A DNA stretch of 64,000 bases from Methyloprofundus sedimenti (GCF_002072955.1 NZ_LPUF01000002.1:327349-391348); one strand, 5' to 3'; positions 26,566 to 35,716 are shown, numbered from the stretch's first letter. Numbers and translations are program-made. Notes: generated by a model not told the origin, from the sequence alone.

Positions 26566-27463
26566 ACACTGGCAAGATAGTAAAGAGCGCAGCACTCCCC
26601 TCGCGCTAAAAGCGATACGCTGGATTGCTTTACATTTAGGCCGCCCTGCTGCGCGTGCGCTGCTTTACCCGATCACCGGCTACTATTTATTGTTCGCCAA
26701 ACCTCAGCGCCAGGCCTCACTAGAATATCTAACACGCATATTAAAACGCAAAGCCACCTGGCTGGATAGCGCAAAACATATACACACGTTTGCCGCTACT
26801 ATTCTTGATCGTGTTTATTTACTCACCGGTCAATTTGAAAAACTAGATATTACTTTCCCCGCTGAAAACGTCCCCCGAACATATAGTAAAAATGGGGTCG
26901 GCTGCTTATTACTAGGCAGTCATATCGGCAGCTTTGAAGTGTTACGCAGTTATGCAGTGAGCAATTCTCCCTTGCCCATTAAAATTTTGATGTATGAACA
27001 TCAATCCCCGATGATCGTGCAAGTACTTAACGCACTCAATTCAGACGTAGCCAATACACTGATCACCCTGGATGGCTCACCCAGCGGACTGTTAAAAGTA
27101 AAAGAAGCTATCGATAGCGGCACAACCGTTGGCTTATTAGGTGACCGCATTTTGGGTGAAGGCACAGAAAAAACCGTTATCTGCACACTGCTAGGCGAAC
27201 CCGTTAGAATGTCCACTGCGCCTATTCTTATGGCATCTGCTTTAAAAGTGCCGCTGATTGTATTTTTCGGCATCTACTTAGGTGGCAATCGCTATAAAAT
27301 TCACTTTGAATTACTTGCCGAAGAAGTTATTTTGCATCGCAAAACCAGACAACAAGATATACAGGCCTATACGCAGAAATACGTCGATATACTAGAAAAA
27401 CAAATGCTGGAAACACCTTATAACTGGTTTAATTTTTATGATTATTGGCAAAAAGATGAATGA
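26558..27463 (+). CDS. LpxL-type lysophospholipid acyltransferase
   Basis: 301 residues from the ATG at 26558, preceded by AAGGAGGAG and overlapping the upstream stop by 8 bases. It has a hydrophobic N-terminal region, the catalytic H-x4-E in GSHIGSFEVL and block GLLGDRIL, as in LpxL/HtrB. Such enzymes transfer acyl chains from ACP to a lipid acceptor on the inner membrane face. APE-type clusters contain a homologue which probably lipidates the polyene. The existence of two acyltransferase types in this locus suggests the product carries two acyl groups or an acylated sugar. Confidence 0.88.
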   Translation: MTKHWQDSKERSTPLALKAIRWIALHLGRPAARALLYPITGYYLLFAKPQRQASLEYLTRILKRKATWLDSAKHIHTFAATILDRVYLLTGQFEKLDITFPAENVPRTYSKNGVGCLLLGSHIGSFEVLRSYAVSNSPLPIKILMYEHQSPMIVQVLNALNSDVANTLITLDGSPSGLLKVKEAIDSGTTVGLLGDRILGEGTEKTVICTLLGEPVRMSTAPILMASALKVPLIVFFGIYLGGNRYKIHFELLAEEVILHRKTRQQDIQAYTQKYVDILEKQMLETPYNWFNFYDYWQKDE

Positions 27464-27534
27464 CTTTTTAGAGATATGAGACACTAAAAGTGAAGTTGTG
27501 TGACACTTTGTAAAATGTTTGATAAAAAATATCC

Positions 27535-27548
27535 TATATGCGCATATA
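27535..27548. promoter_or_regulatory. Perfect 14-base palindrome upstream of dehydratase gene
   Basis: TATATGCGCATATA is a perfect palindrome in the 226-base gap between the acyltransferase stop and the ATG of the dehydratase gene. The gap suggests a second promoter for the dehydratase-ketoreductase-flavoprotein part. An operator role is a guess. Confidence 0.35.
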
Positions 27549-27689
27549 TTGTTGAAACAGGACATTCCATGCTTTTGGGTAAACCAATAGAAGGAGACGC
27601 ATTATTCGCGATCGATGCGCTTCATATTTTACCTTTATGAACGAAAAACGCCTTATAACGAGTTTAATTTATATTATTATTGCACAACA

Positions 27690-28124
27690 ATGAACGATAA
27701 AGTTTTAAACCAAACACAGTTCGCACACCTGATTCCTCATGCAGGTTCAATGATGTTAATTGATCAAGTGGATTCATGGAGTGATAAACAAATTAATTGT
27801 TCAACTCAATCACATTTAGCGAGTGATAACCCGTTACGCTTAAATAATAGCTTATCAGCAATGCATCTGATCGAATATGGTGCGCAGTCTATGGCAATAC
27901 ACGGAGGCCTGCTATCAGGTCAATCTTCACCCGGATTTTTGGCGGCTGTGCGGGGTGCGCATTTTCATATTGATAACCTGGATACCATTACCAGCTCACT
28001 GCATATAGAAGCCTGCGCAGAGCTAAAAATCGAAAACGGGGCCGTCTATGCGTTTCGCATTATCGATAGCCATAATGTGTTACTGCTTGATGCCCGAGCA
28101 ACTGTTATTCATACCCAAGCATGA
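27690..28124 (+). CDS. APE-type 3-hydroxyacyl-ACP dehydratase (hotdog)
   Basis: 144 residues from the ATG at 27690 (MNDKVLNQ); the longer frame from 27615 lacks a ribosome binding site and a family-like N-terminus. The LIPHAGSMMLIDQV block and SAMHLIEYGAQSMAIHGGLL match ApeP-like FabZ-family dehydratases, whose active site uses His and Glu on the hotdog helix. It would remove water from 3-hydroxyacyl-ACP to give the conjugated enoyl chain. The stop overlaps the ketoreductase start by 4 bases. Confidence 0.85.
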   Translation: MNDKVLNQTQFAHLIPHAGSMMLIDQVDSWSDKQINCSTQSHLASDNPLRLNNSLSAMHLIEYGAQSMAIHGGLLSGQSSPGFLAAVRGAHFHIDNLDTITSSLHIEACAELKIENGAVYAFRIIDSHNVLLLDARATVIHTQA

Positions 28125-28840
28125 AAAAAGCACTGATTACTGGCGGTAGTGGCGATATTGGTTCTGCTATTTGCACTCGCCTCGCACAAGATAATATCCA
28201 TGTTATTGTGCATAGCAACCACAACTTCGACAAAGCACAACAGGTTGTCGACAGCATCAAACGACAAGGCGGTTCAGCAGAAGCTGTCGCATTTGATGTG
28301 TGCGATGTACAAGCGTGCGAAGAGGCCGTTAAACAACTCTCTGCATCTGGCTTGATTCAAATCATTATCAATAATGCCGGCATACATCGTGATGCGCCTT
28401 TAGTGGGTATGAGCAGAAAAAACTGGAGTGATGTCATTGATGTCTCTTTGCATGGTTTTTACAATGTCACTCAGCCTTTACTAATGCCGATGATCCAAAG
28501 CCGCTGGGGACGTATTATCAATATGTCATCGGTTGCTGGTGTGATGGGCAATCGCGGACAATGCAATTATTCCGCAGCAAAAGCCGCCTTAAACGGCGCG
28601 ACAAAATCACTCGCCCAGGAGCTCGCCTCGCGCAAAATCACTGTGAATGCCATTGCCCCAGGGATTATTCAAGGCAGCATGACCGAAAACAGTTTTGATG
28701 CCCAGGCTATTAAAAATATCGTGCCTATGAAACGCGCAGGTAAACCCGAAGAAGTTGCCGCCCTCGCCGCCTTTCTATGTTCTGATGATGCCAGCTATAT
28801 CTCCGGACAAATCATCAATATCAATGGTGCGATGGCGTAA
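28121..28840 (+). CDS. FabG-type 3-oxoacyl-ACP reductase
   Basis: 239 residues of the short-chain dehydrogenase/reductase family: TGGSGDIGSAI (NADP(H) site), NNAGIHRDAPL, catalytic Ser/Tyr/Lys in MSSVAGVMG and YSAAKAAL, and the C-terminal GQIININGAMA seen in FabG. It should reduce 3-oxoacyl-ACP to 3-hydroxyacyl-ACP. It overlaps the dehydratase gene and is the APE ketoreductase partner; the ketosynthase gene that usually follows it in APE loci is absent. Confidence 0.9.
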   Translation: MKKALITGGSGDIGSAICTRLAQDNIHVIVHSNHNFDKAQQVVDSIKRQGGSAEAVAFDVCDVQACEEAVKQLSASGLIQIIINNAGIHRDAPLVGMSRKNWSDVIDVSLHGFYNVTQPLLMPMIQSRWGRIINMSSVAGVMGNRGQCNYSAAKAALNGATKSLAQELASRKITVNAIAPGIIQGSMTENSFDAQAIKNIVPMKRAGKPEEVAALAAFLCSDDASYISGQIININGAMA

Positions 28841-28934
28841 TAGCCGCAACTGTCACTCTATGCTTTGAACAGAAATCTACCCAACCGAACACAGGTTCCC
28901 GATAAATACAACAAGGAAATGACAGGGTATTTAT

Positions 28935-30266
28935 ATGGAAAGGAATAATAATACAATAATGAATAACACTCAACAAAACCACTACGAAGCATTAGTCATC
29001 GGCGGGGGACCTGCAGGAACAACCATTGCCAGCTTACTCGCTGACAAAGGGCATGCGATATGTTTGCTGGAAAAGGCACATCACCCGCGTTTTCATATTG
29101 GCGAATCCTTATTGCCGATGAATTTGCCCATTTTAGAAAAACTTGGTGTGCTCGAACAAATCGACGCTATTGGTATGAAAAAATACGCAGCTGAATTCAA
29201 CTCTCTCGAAACTTCTCTAGCCAGGGATACGTTCTATTTTGCTAAAGCGGCAAACAAAAACCACCCTTTTGCATATCAGGTCAGGCGTTCTGAGTTTGAT
29301 GAGATCTTATTTAGAAATTGCCAAAAAAAAGGGGTCACCGCTCTCGAAGGAATGACCGTAACAGACATAGATCTGGATAGTTCACTTAAAAAGATTAAAG
29401 CAACCGATGCTCAAGGCAAACTGCATGAATTTACAGCTGGTTATCTGATTGACGCTTCAGGACGTGATACCGTTCTGGCGCAACAACTGAACAGCAAACA
29501 AAAAAATCCAAAACATAAAATGGCTGCTATTTATGGACATTTCCGTAATGTTGCACGCAGAACGGGTAAAGATGAAGGCAATATCAGTATTTACTGGTTT
29601 CAACATGGCTGGATATGGCTGATTCCGCTAAAAGATGGCCTGATGAGTATTGGTTGTGTTTGTTGGCCTGCGTATTTAAAAACTCGCCAAACATCCTTAG
29701 ACCTTTTTTTACATCAAACCTTAGAGTGTGTACCTGAAATAAGATTGCGCATGCAAGGTGCTCTACTTGATGGTGAAGCTCAGGCAACAGGCAATTATTC
29801 TTATCAATCCAGCATCATGTCAGGCAGTGGTTTTTTATTGATTGGCGATGCCTATGCTTTTGTAGACCCGGTTTTTTCCAGTGGCGTTTATTTAGCAATG
29901 CAAAGCGCCTCTAACGGAGCAGAGCTGGTGGATCAGCTGCTCAAAAAAAGCCCTCAAGGCAAACAACTAACAACCCGGTTTGAAGATTCTGTAGCAGAAG
30001 AAATCAATGCCTTTTGCTGGTTTATTTATCGTTTTAATAGCCCGGCTTTACACAAGTTATTAATGTCATCTGATGAGGCCAGCCAGCACCCTGTTAAACA
30101 AAAGTTGAAATCAGCCGTTATCTCCGTTTTAGCTGGAGATGCTTATAATGCGCAGATTAAACTGCCCTTACTGGCGTTTAAATTGCTTTATTTCATTAAT
30201 AAACTCAACCAATATAAACAAAATCGCGCATTTACTCTATTTAAAAAACAGCAAATGGGGGAGTAG
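28935..30266 (+). CDS. FAD-dependent halogenase-family oxidoreductase (copy 2)
   Basis: 443 residues. GGGPAGTTIASLLA forms the FAD-binding Rossmann motif, FHIGESLLPMNLPILEKLGV is typical of phenol/pyrrole halogenases, Lys in MKKYAAEF sits near the catalytic-lysine position, and GWIWLIP matches WxWxIP. C-terminal GDAYAFVDPVFSSGVYLAM is the second FAD motif. It is probably a halogenase or monooxygenase acting on a carrier-bound acyl or aryl group. An ATG at 28959 is an alternative start. The stop codon lies inside a REP-like palindrome. Confidence 0.8.
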   Translation: MERNNNTIMNNTQQNHYEALVIGGGPAGTTIASLLADKGHAICLLEKAHHPRFHIGESLLPMNLPILEKLGVLEQIDAIGMKKYAAEFNSLETSLARDTFYFAKAANKNHPFAYQVRRSEFDEILFRNCQKKGVTALEGMTVTDIDLDSSLKKIKATDAQGKLHEFTAGYLIDASGRDTVLAQQLNSKQKNPKHKMAAIYGHFRNVARRTGKDEGNISIYWFQHGWIWLIPLKDGLMSIGCVCWPAYLKTRQTSLDLFLHQTLECVPEIRLRMQGALLDGEAQATGNYSYQSSIMSGSGFLLIGDAYAFVDPVFSSGVYLAMQSASNGAELVDQLLKKSPQGKQLTTRFEDSVAEEINAFCWFIYRFNSPALHKLLMSSDEASQHPVKQKLKSAVISVLAGDAYNAQIKLPLLAFKLLYFINKLNQYKQNRAFTLFKKQQMGE

Positions 30267-30333
30267 GCTTTAGCCTACACGAGTCGTTATCTTTTTAAAT
30301 GTGCCAATACGTGTAGGCTATAGTCTACTCCCC
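30257..30333. repeat. REP-like palindrome, left copy
   Basis: Arms at 30257-30279 and 30311-30333 (GGGGAGTAGGCTTTAGCC and its near complement) flank a conserved loop GAGTCGTTATCTTTTTAAAT. It carries the stop codon of the upstream flavoprotein gene and ends beside the stop of the RAYT remnant. A near-identical copy in the same orientation is at 32275-32349, so the RAYT gene sits between two copies of its own likely substrate. Confidence 0.85.
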
Positions 30334-30534
30334 TAACTTTCGTAAATACCATAAAAGCGTTGCTGTGCATCTTTTAAATCAGCCTTAACTGCATTGTTTC
30401 TTATATAGTTATAAGTGAGTACAAAATGTCGCTCATCGCGGATTACTTTATCAAAATAATCTCTTTCCCATAGTTTTCCATGCCTTGCCAGATATTTATT
30501 TACCAATAATGCTGATCCGCCCTTTATTCTTTTC

Positions 30535-31936
30535 GGCTCTTCCCGACTTCGCGGGGTAGTCACTATATGTAGTATATTGCTATTTGATTATTTAGGTGCA
30601 GGCTGGGTATGATAGCCATCTTTTTAGACGGCAAACTTTAAATAAATGAACCCGATATTGTTACAAATTCCTTTGGATTTACCCGATGTGCAAATAGAGG
30701 CATTTGATACTGAGTCTAAAAAAGGAATTATTATTAAAGTCCAAAGTACATGCAAAGGCACAACTTGTCGGCAATGCCATCAGCCTATCGATAAGTTTTA
30801 TGGCTATGGCAAAGAAATTACGTTACGCCATTTACCGATCTTTGAACAGTCCGTCTGGATTAAGATCAAACCGAAGCGTTACCAATGCCCTTATTGTGAT
30901 CAAGGCCCGACAACCACTCAGCGCTGTAGTTGGTATGATCAAAAAAGCCCACATACTAAAGCCTATGAACAGTGGATATTGCGCGACCTAATCAATAGCA
31001 CAATAACCGACATCAGTATCAAACGTGGCATTAATGAAGCGGCTGTTGAAGGCATTATTAATCGTTATATTCGTCAAGAAGTGGATTGGGAGACAATAAA
31101 AAGCCTGCCATTACTTGGACTTGATGAGATTGCGTTAAAAAAAGGACATAAAGATTTTGTTGTTATCATTTCAGGGATCAATGAAGGCGGAGAAAAATGC
31201 ATTTTGGCCGTATTGCCAAATCGCAAAAAGGAAACAGTAAAAATATTTCTACAAAGCATTCCCGTGGAAATTAAAAGAACAATACAACGTGCCTGCGTTG
31301 ATATGTATGACGGCTACAGTAATGCAGTGTATGAGGAACTTTATGGCGTTGAGGTTGTGGTTGATCGATTCCATGTGACCAAAAGCTATCGAGCCTGTGC
31401 AGACAACGCAAGAATAAAAGAGATGAAAACACTGAAAAAGACGCTTTCTAGTGAGGATTATGCCCAACTGAAAGGCGTGATGTGGTTATTCCGAAAATCA
31501 CTCTGGGACTTGAATGAAGAGCAACAAATTAAATTAATACAACTCTTTAATTATGCGCCAGAGCTTAAGCAAATTTATATTTATCGGGAAGCATTGACGG
31601 GTATTTTTAACCGACCTTTAAGTAAAAGTCAGGCAGAAGCTGAGCTAAATTCATGGGTCGAGCAGGTTAGAAATCTGAAGTTGGACTGTTTCAACTCATT
31701 TATAGTGACCTTACAAAACTGGCAGCATGAAATCACTAATTATTTTCTTCGCCGTGAAACCAGTGGTTTTGTAGAAGGACTGAATAACAAAATTAAGGTG
31801 ATCAAAAGACGTTGCTATGGCATTTATGATATAGGGCGTTTATTTCAGCATATTTGGCTTGATGTCGAAGGCCGACGTTTATTCGGATATGCTTAACACT
31901 ATATGTTGTGGTCACCCCGCGAAATCGGGAAGAGCC
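30535..31936 (+). mobile_element. ISL3-family insertion sequence (1402 bp)
   Basis: Both ends begin GGCTCTTCCCGA(C/T)TTCGCGG reading inward, giving terminal inverted repeats of about 26 bases. An 8-base target duplication TTCTTTTC is seen at 30527-30534 and 31937-31944. One transposase gene fills the element. The 8-base duplication and GGCTCTTC ends match the ISL3 family, and the preserved ends plus intact transposase suggest a recent insertion. Confidence 0.95.
30646..31896 (+). CDS. ISL3-family transposase
   Basis: 416 residues. A CxxC-type zinc motif lies near the N-terminus (TTCRQCHQ and YQCPYCDQ), followed by an HTH-type region and a DDE catalytic core with Asp in LLGLDEIALKKG, Asp in CVDMYDGYSNAV and Glu in GFVEGLNNKIKVIKRR. 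The length and motif order fit ISL3 transposases. It appears intact; the ATG is 112 bases from the left end of the element. Confidence 0.93.
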   Translation: MNPILLQIPLDLPDVQIEAFDTESKKGIIIKVQSTCKGTTCRQCHQPIDKFYGYGKEITLRHLPIFEQSVWIKIKPKRYQCPYCDQGPTTTQRCSWYDQKSPHTKAYEQWILRDLINSTITDISIKRGINEAAVEGIINRYIRQEVDWETIKSLPLLGLDEIALKKGHKDFVVIISGINEGGEKCILAVLPNRKKETVKIFLQSIPVEIKRTIQRACVDMYDGYSNAVYEELYGVEVVVDRFHVTKSYRACADNARIKEMKTLKKTLSSEDYAQLKGVMWLFRKSLWDLNEEQQIKLIQLFNYAPELKQIYIYREALTGIFNRPLSKSQAEAELNSWVEQVRNLKLDCFNSFIVTLQNWQHEITNYFLRRETSGFVEGLNNKIKVIKRRCYGIYDIGRLFQHIWLDVEGRRLFGYA

Positions 31937-32274
31937 TTCTTTTCATTATTTCTTTCAGTTGTTGGTTTTTCTGAAACAACAAATGTATATGATTTGGCAT
32001 AATACTGTATGCAATTAACCTATAAAATTCAGGATCTAACTGTTTTAGGTGACTAAAAATAATATTAATCGCATCACCATTTAGATAACAACCTTTATTT
32101 GATTGATCACAGTAGCTATCAATGTTCATTTGTTTTTACGAGATGCTTAAATCGGGTGTTTGATTAACTCGATGTAAATAATCATCAACACTATCATGCG
32201 TACGAAAAGTAACGAACTGAATAACATTTAACTTATTATAGTGATTTAAAACCTTTTTATTCATGCATACCTTT

Positions 32275-32349
32275 GGGGAATAGCTTTAGCCTGCACGAGT
32301 CGTTATCTTTTTAAATGTGTCTATACGTTTAGGCTAAAGCCTACTCCCC
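32275..32349. repeat. REP-like palindrome, right copy
   Basis: Arms at 32275-32296 and 32327-32349 with the same loop sequence as the copy at 30257-30333. It overlaps the stop codon of the downstream minus-strand flavoprotein gene (32341-32343). The two copies bracket the RAYT pseudogene. Confidence 0.85.
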
Positions 32350-33936
32350 GAATGCAGCAAAAATATCCTGCAAATGCTTAGTGCTAACCTCCTGCATTTC
32401 AGGCGCATGCTTTTTTAATTCAGGAAATGACCGCGTTGCTTCAGTTGTAATTTCATTTGCCAGCTGCTTAATAAATGCCATGTTCTTATTCAGCTGTTGC
32501 TGCAATTCTGCATCACTCTGCTGCTTATGCAAATCCTTATTCAGTTGCTGTATAAACTCGATCCGACTGTAATTCAAAAAAATGTCACTCATATCCTGTG
32601 TCGATAAATCTGTCTCGGCCCAGTGACGGAATAGACCTTGCATTTGGGAATTCAGCTGATATATCTGCTGCAGGGTGATTGATGCAGATTGCATAAACTC
32701 CAGGTCAGTTAATTTATTGCTGAAAAATAATAACGCGATCCCGCTCCAATAAAGAGTGAAGTCCCAGATAACTTTTATTGTCATCACCCTGGCATTCCCC
32801 ATAATAGGATATTGATCTGCATAAACAGGACCGAATGCTATAAACATGATACGAAATAGTTTCTCATACGTCTCTGTTGCTAAAGTAATGTCTTCTCCCG
32901 CATACTGTTTAACAATCAGTTCAGTAATAAAACTGTTATTCATGGCAATAAAATCACTACCTGGCGAGTAAAATGGATCAAGAAAAACACCAGCATCACC
33001 CGTAATGGCCCAGCCATCCGCTGAAAACATTTTTTTGCAATTATATGAATAATGTTTCAAGGTGAGAAAATCCTGCAACTGATCCAAATGCTGATCAATA
33101 ATCGCGGCAAATTGAGGTTCATGTTTTTCCAGCCACACTATTGCTCGCTCAAAGGTATTGAATTCAGCATAAGGGTGAATATTAGGGTCTGCCACAATAC
33201 CTATGCTGGTTGCACCTGATGAGAGAGGAATAATCCAGACCCAGTAGCCTTTGCCTAGTAAGTGATTGGTACTCAACCACCGGGGTTCTTTTACCCGATC
33301 TTGCCATTGTTGTTCGGACGTCCACTCATCCACCTTGATCACATGATTGATTCTAAACCAGGAGGCATTAACATCATGATATGCAGGTTTTGCAAGTTTC
33401 AATTTTCTCTTCAACACGCCCATGCGCCCGCTTGCATCGATCAACCATTTGCTGTGAACGGAGCTTTCCTGCCCATTCTGTAAAAGCGTAATTTGATGAT
33501 TATATTTACCTACAGAAATATCTTTTATTTTACAGCTATCCTGAAAATCAATACCCAGAGAGAGACATCGCTTGATTAATGCATTCTCAAATCGTCCTCT
33601 ATCTATTTGATAGCTTTTTGAGAATGGATAAATACTCGGCCCAAGCTCAATGCGCTTTGCAATATCCTGATTATCCCGATAGCTATAAAAAAATCGTAAG
33701 CCTAATTTAGGCAGTTCATTTTCCAGCTCAGCCTTCAATCTCAAAATTTCTTCAAAGTAATAACTGGCTATTTCTACCGAAGATTCACCTACTTTATGCG
33801 CTGCTTCGGGCATAGGGTAAGTTGCCTTTTCTACAACCAGGATGCTGATATTATTGATTTTTCGCCTAAGCTGAATTGCCAATGTTAATCCAGACAATCC
33901 ACCGCCCATAATAAGGACATCATACGCTTTAAGCAT
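32341..33936 (-). CDS. FAD-dependent halogenase-family oxidoreductase (copy 3)
   Basis: 531 residues, longer than the other two by a C-terminal extension rich in Gln (about residues 430-531). It has MGGGLSGLTLAIQL (FAD motif), KVGESSVEIASYYFEE, Lys in LPKLGLRFFYS near the catalytic-lysine position, YWVWIIP matching WxWxIP, and GDAGVFLDPFYSPGSDFI. The family is Trp_halogenase; whether it halogenates, hydroxylates or desaturates is not decided by these motifs. It is transcribed leftward, starting 174 bases from the stop of the carotene-isomerase-like gene, so the pair may form an operon. Confidence 0.78.
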   Translation of the reverse strand: MLKAYDVLIMGGGLSGLTLAIQLRRKINNISILVVEKATYPMPEAAHKVGESSVEIASYYFEEILRLKAELENELPKLGLRFFYSYRDNQDIAKRIELGPSIYPFSKSYQIDRGRFENALIKRCLSLGIDFQDSCKIKDISVGKYNHQITLLQNGQESSVHSKWLIDASGRMGVLKRKLKLAKPAYHDVNASWFRINHVIKVDEWTSEQQWQDRVKEPRWLSTNHLLGKGYWVWIIPLSSGATSIGIVADPNIHPYAEFNTFERAIVWLEKHEPQFAAIIDQHLDQLQDFLTLKHYSYNCKKMFSADGWAITGDAGVFLDPFYSPGSDFIAMNNSFITELIVKQYAGEDITLATETYEKLFRIMFIAFGPVYADQYPIMGNARVMTIKVIWDFTLYWSGIALLFFSNKLTDLEFMQSASITLQQIYQLNSQMQGLFRHWAETDLSTQDMSDIFLNYSRIEFIQQLNKDLHKQQSDAELQQQLNKNMAFIKQLANEITTEATRSFPELKKHAPEMQEVSTKHLQDIFAAFGE

Positions 33937-34110
33937 TATTGTTCTCCGATACGAAGGTATCTCTGATATACGTGATTGGGAAAGCGGGCCTTAGACTGAC
34001 TTTATCGCTATTAAAAAATATCTAAGCTTAGTTTAGATCGTACTAAATACGTATTAGTATAATCAGTTTGCTCAAAGTATTATATCAATCCAGCCTGATT
34101 TTATGCACTA

Positions 34111-35637
34111 CTAACAATAAGAAGTACACAAATCCCATAATTCATTTTGCTTACTCAAACCTAAAACTTTCTGAGCAGTTTGGACACCCGAATAACTTAC
34201 CCCATATACCCCACCACCCGGTGTCGTCCAATGCCCTACAAAGTATAGCCCGTCTACCGGCGCTTTATTCGCAATTTGATTTACGCCTACCTGCTTTGGC
34301 GTCGCAGCCCAACCATATGCAGCGCCTTTATGATTCAGGGTATAGCGTTGCATGGTTGTTGGTGAGCCAGATTCCAGAAATAAAATATGTGTTTTTAAGC
34401 CGGGGATTTTTGACTCTGCAAAATCCAGCATTTTTTCCATATAGTCGGCTTTAGCTTGTTTCCAGTCCATAGTCTGGTCAAAATTGGCTAATGCAGTCAG
34501 CATCACCAGATGTTCTCCTGTCGGAGCAAGGCTATTATCAACCAGAGTAGGAACAGTTATACTTAACCAGGAAATCTTACCCTGCAGAGTATTATCATAA
34601 TTAACTGCATGGTTTACTTCATCGTAATAAAAGGCCTCATGATGCGCTCCTGCCTGAACAAGATCCAGGTCAGTGGCAATATAGACAACAAAAATTGAAC
34701 AGGACACTTCCATGCGCTGTAACCGAGACAGGTAACGTTTGGGGAAATGCTCTTCACCTACCAGCTGATATACAGTTTGTAACATATCAGCATTAGCAAT
34801 CACAGTCTCGGCATGAATGACTTCTCCCGAAACTAACAGTACGCCTTGAACCTTATTATCACAAATATGTATTTTCTTTACTTTATTCTTGAAGTAAATC
34901 TCCCCTCCGGCCTGTTTTAATCCAGTTACCAGACTATCAGCGAACCCCTGAAACCCGCCTTTACAGTAGTAGGCGCCGTCTGAAACATAGCCCATCAGCA
35001 TGCTTGCCCAATAAACAAACGATACTTTTTCAGGAGGTAAACCTAAATACGGCCACAGAGCCGCAAAAATACATTTTAGTTGAGGATCTTTGATGTAGTC
35101 TCCCCAGACATCGGCGAGAGTACAACGGCGATATTTAAATAATAAATCTAATTCAGCATACAGGTTATTGATACTTTCCGATGCCATAACATCATCACAT
35201 TTGGCAACTTGCTCAGCCAACTGCAAACATAAGGATAATAACTCCGTCAAACCTTGCCGTTCATCAGGAAATAGGTCACCTAATTGTTGCGCAATGCCGG
35301 TAATAGACGAAGGCAGTTCAACTTCGATACCTGCTACCGAAACAAAAGCAAAGGGATTAACTGCAATAAACTCTAACTGCTCATACTGATCTATAGCCTG
35401 GAGTACTTTACGGATAATTTGCCCCCCGTCAAAGCCTTCCAGCCCACAACCACTAGTCAGATGTACGCCAGCATCAAATGAATATTTTTTACGCTTAAAG
35501 CCATGTACATAACCTCCAGAACGATCATGCTGCTCTAACAACAGAACTTTTTGTCCTGATTTTGCTAACAAAGCCGCTGCTGTTAAGCCACCTATGCCAC
35601 TACCAATAACAACAACATCAACTTTTTTTTGCTGCAT
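34111..35637 (-). CDS. CrtI/CrtISO-like FAD-dependent oxidoreductase
   Basis: 508 residues of the phytoene-desaturase/carotenoid-isomerase/retinol-saturase group: VVVIGSGIGGLTAAALLA with an acidic strand end (LLEQHDRSGG), SFDAGVHLTSGCG, and the C-terminal GLYFVGHWTTPGGGVYGVSYSG FAD motif (partly given). These enzymes desaturate, isomerise or reduce conjugated polyenes. No carotenoid synthesis genes (crtE/crtB) are nearby, so in this locus it may modify the polyene chain of the APE-like product. The start ATG at 35637 begins MQQKKVDVV. Confidence 0.85.
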   Translation of the reverse strand: MQQKKVDVVVIGSGIGGLTAAALLAKSGQKVLLLEQHDRSGGYVHGFKRKKYSFDAGVHLTSGCGLEGFDGGQIIRKVLQAIDQYEQLEFIAVNPFAFVSVAGIEVELPSSITGIAQQLGDLFPDERQGLTELLSLCLQLAEQVAKCDDVMASESINNLYAELDLLFKYRRCTLADVWGDYIKDPQLKCIFAALWPYLGLPPEKVSFVYWASMLMGYVSDGAYYCKGGFQGFADSLVTGLKQAGGEIYFKNKVKKIHICDNKVQGVLLVSGEVIHAETVIANADMLQTVYQLVGEEHFPKRYLSRLQRMEVSCSIFVVYIATDLDLVQAGAHHEAFYYDEVNHAVNYDNTLQGKISWLSITVPTLVDNSLAPTGEHLVMLTALANFDQTMDWKQAKADYMEKMLDFAESKIPGLKTHILFLESGSPTTMQRYTLNHKGAAYGWAATPKQVGVNQIANKAPVDGLYFVGHWTTPGGGVYGVSYSGVQTAQKVLGLSKQNELWDLCTSYC

Positions 35638-35716
35638 GTATTTCTAATACCCTAAGCATTTAATATTGACCGTATGGAGTTTATTGTATGTGTACGAAAA
35701 TCGTAGTTAATGCACC

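Larger units (their letters stand above)
30333..32264 (-). pseudogene. RAYT (REP-associated tyrosine transposase), broken by ISL3-family insertion and a stop
   Basis: Joining 32264-31937 with 30526-30333 restores one frame of 173 codons across the insertion. The N-terminal half has the HUH motif MPNHIHLLF, and the C-terminal half has WERDYFDKVIRDERHF and the YNYIRNNAVKA block with the candidate catalytic Tyr of IS200/IS605-like RAYTs. Two defects are seen: the ISL3 element at 30535-31936, with 8-base duplications, and an in-frame TAA at 32136-32138 (codon 43). The gene is flanked by REP-like palindromes, as is typical of RAYTs, which are thought to process REP elements. Confidence 0.88.
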
